From assembly GCA_030608745.1 (NCBI GenBank), contig JAUWDQ010000015.1:1-18359 (forward strand): a DNA stretch of 18,359 nucleotides, read 5' to 3'. The notes under the pieces were generated by a model. The model saw only the letters and a list, made by a program, of their open reading frames with translations. It ran no database searches and was not told the origin of the DNA. This stretch comes from Pseudomonadota bacterium (lineage in GTDB: Bacteria > Desulfobacterota > BSN033 > WVXP01 > G020346125). A program made the translations under genes and the position numbers. Shown here one piece after another: positions 14,970 to 18,359 of this stretch (positions are counted from its first letter, which is position 1; every line of letters begins with the position of its first letter).

Positions 14970-16538
14970 ATGACTTTTACGAGACCCAATGCAAGCTCAG
15001 CTACGAACACTCGAAACCGGGTAACTCCATCCCCTATATCGGGGATTTGCGTTACCTGCCTGGACGGCTGCCCAGGACCCTGCGAGGTGGGCAAATCTGC
15101 CTTGAGGGGAAGGGAGATACTCTATCCGCAGCCTTTTGGCAAGGTAACGGCGGGATCGGAGAAGGATTACCCTGTTGACCTCTCCCATTTTAACATCCAG
15201 GGAAGCTGCGTCGGGGCCATGGGAGTGGAAGCCGATTCGGATAGGGCTACCTTTCCGGCAGTTGATATCTCCACTGAAGTGGGAGGAAACGGAAAGATCA
15301 AGATGAAGGTCCCCTACTTCACGGGTGCCTTGGGTTCCACAGAGATTGCCAGGGTCCATTGGGAATCCATGGCCGTTGGGGCAGCCATCAGCGGAACAGT
15401 TGTGGTCGTGGGCGAAAATGTGTGCGGTATGGATCCAGAGGCGGAATTCAAGAACGGCACGATCAAGAGGTCTCCGGAATTGGAAAGGAGGGTGAGAATC
15501 TTCAAGGATTGGTATGACGGCTACGGCGGGATCAGCGTCCAATATAATGTCGAGGATGGAAGGCTGGGAGTGCCCGAATACGCCCTGGAAAAACTCGGGG
15601 TGGACATTATAGAGCCAAAGTGGGGCCAGGGAGCAAAGGATATCGGGGGAGAAGTGAAACTCTCCTCCCTGGATAGGGCTCTCCAGTTAAAAAGCCGAGG
15701 ATACATCGTCATCCCAGACCCGGAAGATCCGGTTATTCAAGAGGCATTTGGGCAGGGGGATTTCAAGGAGTTCGAAAGGCACTCGCGCCTGGGAATGGTT
15801 GAAGAGGAATCCTTTCTGCAAGAGGTCGAACGCTTGAGGAAAATCGGAGCCAAATACATTTCCCTCAAGACAGGAGCCTACCGCCCTGCTGACCTCGCCC
15901 GGGCCGTTAAATGTGCATCCGATGCCAAAATTGATCTCCTCACCGTCGACGGCGCGGGGGGCGGTACCGGGATGAGCCCGTGGAGGATGATGAATGAATG
16001 GGGTATCCCCACGGTCCAGATTGAATGTCTCCTGTATCGATTTTTGCGAAGGCTGACCGAAAAAGGTGCTTTTATTCCCAGCTGCGCCATTGCGGGAGGG
16101 ATCTCTCTCGAGGATCATGTCTTTAAGGCCCTTGCCCTGGGGGCACCATATATTAAAGCCATTTGCCTGGGGAGGGGAAGTATGACTGCGGCCATGGTCG
16201 GCAATACCGTTGGGAAAATGATCAAGAAGGGGAAGGTTCCAGGCGATTTGGCAAAATACGGAACCGATGTCGAACATCTCTTTGTCCTGGCCGCAAAACT
16301 TAAGGAGCGGTTTGGAAAGGATTTCCAAAAAATCCCAACCGGCGCCATCGGAATGATCACCTATTTCGATCGCTTGAATGCGGGTTTACAACAAATGATG
16401 GCGGGAGCTCGAAAATTTGCCCTGAAGTACATCACGAGGGATGATTTGACTTCCCTTACCCGGCATGCCTCGGAAATCTCCGGGATTCCTTATGTCATGG
16501 ATGCGGATAGGGAGGAAGTTGACCGGATTTTGGGATAG
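14970..16538 (+). CDS. stand-alone FMN-binding glutamate synthase-family protein
   Basis: A 522-residue protein related to the synthase domain of glutamate synthase (2-oxoglutarate to glutamate on an FMN/Fe-S barrel). The barrel segment KYISLKTGAYRPADLARAVK near 295-314, then DGAGGGTGMSP near 327-337, AIAGGIS near 373, and ALALGAPYIKAICLGRGSM near 387-405 are the family's FMN and substrate regions. It lacks the glutaminase domain, the FAD/NADPH small subunit and the glutamate synthase C-terminal helix domain. The N-terminus has an unusual four-cysteine cluster (Cys27/30/34/38) that could hold a 4Fe-4S centre. An AAAGGAG site precedes the ATG. Its location behind two ANTAR-type attenuators implies control by nitrogen or a GAF ligand. 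Electron and nitrogen donors are unknown, and true glutamate synthase activity is inference. Confidence 0.85.
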   Translation: MTFTRPNASSATNTRNRVTPSPISGICVTCLDGCPGPCEVGKSALRGREILYPQPFGKVTAGSEKDYPVDLSHFNIQGSCVGAMGVEADSDRATFPAVDISTEVGGNGKIKMKVPYFTGALGSTEIARVHWESMAVGAAISGTVVVVGENVCGMDPEAEFKNGTIKRSPELERRVRIFKDWYDGYGGISVQYNVEDGRLGVPEYALEKLGVDIIEPKWGQGAKDIGGEVKLSSLDRALQLKSRGYIVIPDPEDPVIQEAFGQGDFKEFERHSRLGMVEEESFLQEVERLRKIGAKYISLKTGAYRPADLARAVKCASDAKIDLLTVDGAGGGTGMSPWRMMNEWGIPTVQIECLLYRFLRRLTEKGAFIPSCAIAGGISLEDHVFKALALGAPYIKAICLGRGSMTAAMVGNTVGKMIKKGKVPGDLAKYGTDVEHLFVLAAKLKERFGKDFQKIPTGAIGMITYFDRLNAGLQQMMAGARKFALKYITRDDLTSLTRHASEISGIPYVMDADREEVDRILG

Positions 16539-16559
16539 AGCTCACTTCGGGTTGACAAA

Positions 16560-16595
16560 GGGGATATCGGTAATGCCGGTATCCCCTTTTGTTTT
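16560..16595 (+). terminator. intrinsic terminator after the glutamate synthase gene
   Basis: GGGGATATCGG (16560-16570) pairs with CCGGTATCCCC (16576-16586) over 11 positions with one G-U pair and a five-base loop, followed by TTTTGTTTT. It closes the plus-strand transcription unit. Confidence 0.9.
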
Positions 16596-16620
16596 CAAAA
16601 CCAAGGGATGGCGGTATAAT
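16592..16620 (+). promoter_or_regulatory. sigma-70 promoter upstream of the broken NadE fragment
   Basis: A perfect TATAAT at 16615-16620 lies 17 bases after TTTTCA (16592-16597). It overlaps the T-rich tail of the preceding terminator. It would drive the truncated gene at 16651. Confidence 0.6.
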
Positions 16621-16650
16621 GAATCGTTCAATTTATGGAGGGAAGAGCCC

Positions 16651-16976
16651 ATGAGGACGTTCAGGTTGGGTATGGGGCAAATTAACCCCACGGTGGGAGA
16701 TCTGGAGGGAAACACGCGGAAGATCATCCAAAACATCCACGATGCAAAAGAGATGGGTGTAGACCTCTTTACCTTCCCCGAACTTTCAATTCCCGGTTAT
16801 CCACCCGAGGATCTTCTCTTGATGACCCGTTTTATTGATGCCAACCTGGATTCCCTTCAGGAGGTAATCACACGGCCTCAGAATCCATCACGGTACTGGT
16901 GGGCTTTGTAGATCGAAAGGATGACATCTATAACGCGGCCGCCCTGATCAATGGTGGGGAATTGGAAGGGGTTTAA
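16651..16976 (+). pseudogene. truncated, frameshifted glutaminase domain of glutamine-dependent NAD synthetase
   Basis: From an ATG with GGAGG 9 bases upstream, 73 residues match the nitrilase-type amidase domain of NadE (RLGMGQINPTVGDLEGNT, with catalytic-site Glu in FPELSIPGYPPEDLL). The frame reaches TAG at 16911. A one-base shift near 16870 restores ESITVLVGFVDRKDDIYN, then AAALINGGELEGV, the next expected stretch. Homology ends at 16975, where the next expected residue (Tyr) is cut by a stop. The catalytic Lys and Cys of the amidase and the entire synthetase domain are missing. Given the intact ammonia-type nadE at 12926, this is a dead second gene, or a real gene cut by rearrangement or misassembly. 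Confidence 0.75.
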
Positions 16977-16988
16977 TATCTAAATCAA

Positions 16989-17201
16989 TTAGCCTTCAGC
17001 TTTCTCGATGGCAATGGCAAAATCCGGACACATGACTTCACACAACCCACAACTTTTACACCGTTTCATATCTTTTTCCACAGGCAAGATATAGCCCTTG
17101 GAATTAATTTCCGGAGAAGCTTTAAGGGCCTTTTTTGGACATACGTCTACACATATCAGACAACCTTTGCAATACCGTTCGTCAATCCACAATTTATTCA
17201 T
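16989..17201 (-). CDS. 2[4Fe-4S] ferredoxin subunit of 2-oxoacid:ferredoxin oxidoreductase
   Basis: Small electron carrier of 70 residues with two clusters: CKGCLICVDVCP and CKSCGLCEVMCP, the classical CxxCxxCxxxCP motif twice. The start MNKLWIDERYCKGC is typical of KorD/PorD delta subunits. Its ATG overlaps the end of the beta-subunit gene by 8 bases, so it is cotranslated with it. The usual kor order places this subunit before the alpha subunit; here it follows beta. A gamma subunit gene would be expected next, but the sequence breaks into the NadE fragment 12 bases further on. Confidence 0.88.
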   Translation of the reverse strand: MNKLWIDERYCKGCLICVDVCPKKALKASPEINSKGYILPVEKDMKRCKSCGLCEVMCPDFAIAIEKAEG

Positions 17202-18033
17202 CGATTTTGTCGTTCTCCATGACAAATTGGTCAATTATTTCTTGATACGATTCATTCCATTCCCTCCTATCGAGATCGCAGAATTCCCCGATGAGGGTTT
17301 TACCATCAGTGGATTCCTTTGATTTGCTAATCCGTATCGTATTCCTTCTAAACCCCTTCAATAGATCCACCGGTGTCTTCTTTTCATGGACAGGGCACTG
17401 GGATAAGATTTCAATAAAGGCTGTCCCTTTCTTTCTGAGCCCCTTCATAATAGATTTAATAACTTGTTGCGGGTGTGCCGTTGTCCATCGGGCAACATAA
17501 CTTGCCCCTGCGATCTCGGCCAGTTTGCATAGATCAAAAGCTGCTTCCCTGTTACGGTATGGCGTTGTCGTTGTGATTGTTCCTATGGGCGTTGTGGGAG
17601 CATGCTGGCCACCGGTCATTCCGTAAAGACCGTTGTTCAAGCATAAAATAGTCACGTCGATGTTTCGGCGACATGCGTGAATGAAATGATTACCCCCGAT
17701 AGAACCGGTGTCTCCATCTCCTGTAAAAACAACTATTTTGAATGCCGGATTTGCCAAAAGTGCTCCTGTTGCCACGGCTAAGGCCCTTCCATGGATTGTC
17801 CAGGCCGAATCAAAATTCAAGTAATGACTCGTGATTCGGCCTGAACAGCCGATACCGGAGATAAAGAGAAAATTTTCCCTTCTGACTTCGTCTTCCTCTA
17901 TGAGCTTATCCACAGCATGTAAGGTATAATTCAATACTTGCCCGGAGCCACAACCGGGGCAAAAAATCAGCGGCATTCGAGGCCCCAAGGGGCCTTCTTC
18001 CTTAAGATATTTCAGCATCGGATGCCTTTTCAT
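17194..18033 (-). CDS. korB: 2-oxoacid:ferredoxin oxidoreductase, beta subunit (KorB-like)
   Basis: Thiamine-diphosphate subunit that decarboxylates a 2-oxoacid, probably 2-oxoglutarate, and reduces ferredoxin in the cytoplasm. From the ATG at 18033 it is 279 residues. CPGCGSG at 25-31 and Cys63 are the expected cluster-associated cysteines. TGDGDTGSIGGNHFIHACRRN (about 104-124) with CLNNGLYGMTGGQ and PTTP make the TPP/magnesium site, and the GGNHFIHA.RRN form is typical of KorB. The longer frame to 18168 is rejected because an AGAGGAAA site sits about 8 bases before 18033 and an upstream gene's stop overlaps there. It overlaps the ferredoxin gene. Family certain; the 2-oxoglutarate preference is likely, not proven. 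Confidence 0.9.
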   Translation of the reverse strand: MKRHPMLKYLKEEGPLGPRMPLIFCPGCGSGQVLNYTLHAVDKLIEEDEVRRENFLFISGIGCSGRITSHYLNFDSAWTIHGRALAVATGALLANPAFKIVVFTGDGDTGSIGGNHFIHACRRNIDVTILCLNNGLYGMTGGQHAPTTPIGTITTTTPYRNREAAFDLCKLAEIAGASYVARWTTAHPQQVIKSIMKGLRKKGTAFIEILSQCPVHEKKTPVDLLKGFRRNTIRISKSKESTDGKTLIGEFCDLDRREWNESYQEIIDQFVMENDKIDE

Positions 18034-18148
18034 GATGTTTCCTCTTGTATCCTCGAGAGGATATATTCCGGTGAATGTAAGGTACCGAGATGGCAATATC
18101 GGCAGGATGCATTCCGCGGGAAGGGCTGAATTCGAGCGATCTGCGTGC
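18030..18148 (-). pseudogene. C-terminal end of a korA-like alpha subunit, cut off
   Basis: Immediately upstream of korB the minus strand reads TQIARIQPFPRNAS, then CRYCHLGTLHSPEYILSRIQ and EETS, then TGA, overlapping the korB ATG by four bases (ATGA). The closing GTLHSPEYILSRI pattern resembles the C-terminus of KorA-type alpha subunits, the expected neighbour. The frame loses this character near 18148, where plus-strand molybdopterin oxidoreductase sequence begins. Only about 39 residues remain. Identification rests on position and a short tail. Confidence 0.5.
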
Positions 18149-18359
18149 ATCCTGATTTGGGGAGCCAATATCCACGCAACCCGTTATTCTCTGCTCCCAT
18201 TCATCAAGAAAGGACTGGATCAGGGCGCAAGACTCATCGTGATCGACCCGAGAAAAACCGAACTGGCATCCATGGCAGATATGTGGCTTCAGGTCCGCCC
18301 CGGGACAGATGGCCTATTGGCCCTGGCCATGATAGATTATGCAATCCAGGAGAGCCTCT
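18149..18359 (+). CDS. internal fragment of a molybdopterin oxidoreductase, open at the window end
   Basis: About 70 residues of the molybdopterin domain of formate dehydrogenase/nitrate reductase-type enzymes: ILIWGANIHATRYSLLPFI, then KKGLDQGARLIVIDPRKTEL, then DMWLQVRPGTDGLLALAMI. These are the nucleotide-contacting WGAN, VIDPR.T and RPGTDG motifs. The frame runs off the right edge. The N-terminal 4Fe-4S domain and active-site Cys/Sec region that should precede this are missing; upstream lies oppositely oriented kor sequence, so the 5' part was lost at a junction near 18148. An in-frame ATG at 18107 exists but lies in the kor-derived part. Confidence 0.8.
   Translation, partial: MLIWGANIHATRYSLLPFIKKGLDQGARLIVIDPRKTELASMADMWLQVRPGTDGLLALAMIDYAIQESL

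Noticed and set aside
15687..16328. Minus-strand 213-codon frame inside the glutamate synthase gene
   Set aside because: It is antisense to strongly conserved FMN-domain coding sequence, with no start signals or recognisable motifs.

Overview
The window reads as mid-GC chromosomal DNA of an anaerobic bacterium, most plausibly a member of the former Deltaproteobacteria (Desulfobacterota). This placement is inferred. It rests on the HdrD/GlcF-type iron-sulfur protein, the ferredoxin-linked 2-oxoacid oxidoreductase, the stand-alone FMN glutamate synthase, the molybdopterin oxidoreductase piece, and small inverted-repeat elements with GTAAAAAGTC ends of a kind I associate with that group. No rRNA, tRNA, CRISPR array or transposase gene was seen.

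Layout: (1) 3-1175 (+) encodes an electron-transfer Fe-S protein. (2) 7435 down to 1191 (-) is a tight seven-gene run: miaA, hfq, scpB, an rluB-like pseudouridine synthase, an MTA/SAH-nucleosidase-like protein, a soluble PAS histidine kinase and an acyl-CoA ligase. (3) 7436-9135 is poor in genes. It holds two inverted-repeat (MITE-like) elements, one apparently nested, a small Fis-like gene and the remains of an efflux adaptor gene. (4) 13711 down to 9136 (-) carries nadE, a purH encoding only the cyclohydrolase domain, purD, a second copy of the first MITE-like element, purE and a tsaC-type gene. (5) 13931-16595 (+) is the most interesting part: a GAF-ANTAR antiterminator gene, two tandem 168-bp leader units each ending in an intrinsic terminator, and a glutamate synthase-like gene with its own terminator. 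(6) 16615-18359 is a patchwork of a promoter plus a broken glutaminase domain of NAD synthetase, the end of a korA-like gene with korB and a ferredoxin on the minus strand, and an internal piece of a molybdopterin oxidoreductase running off the end. The joints look like rearrangement or assembly breakpoints.

How the parts work together: the left minus-strand block combines tRNA/rRNA modification, RNA-chaperone regulation and chromosome segregation functions. The second block supplies NAD, purine and t6A biosynthesis. The GAF-ANTAR protein most likely binds the paired hairpins ahead of each terminator and lets transcription continue into the glutamate synthase gene, a cis-encoded nitrogen-assimilation switch with two attenuators in series.
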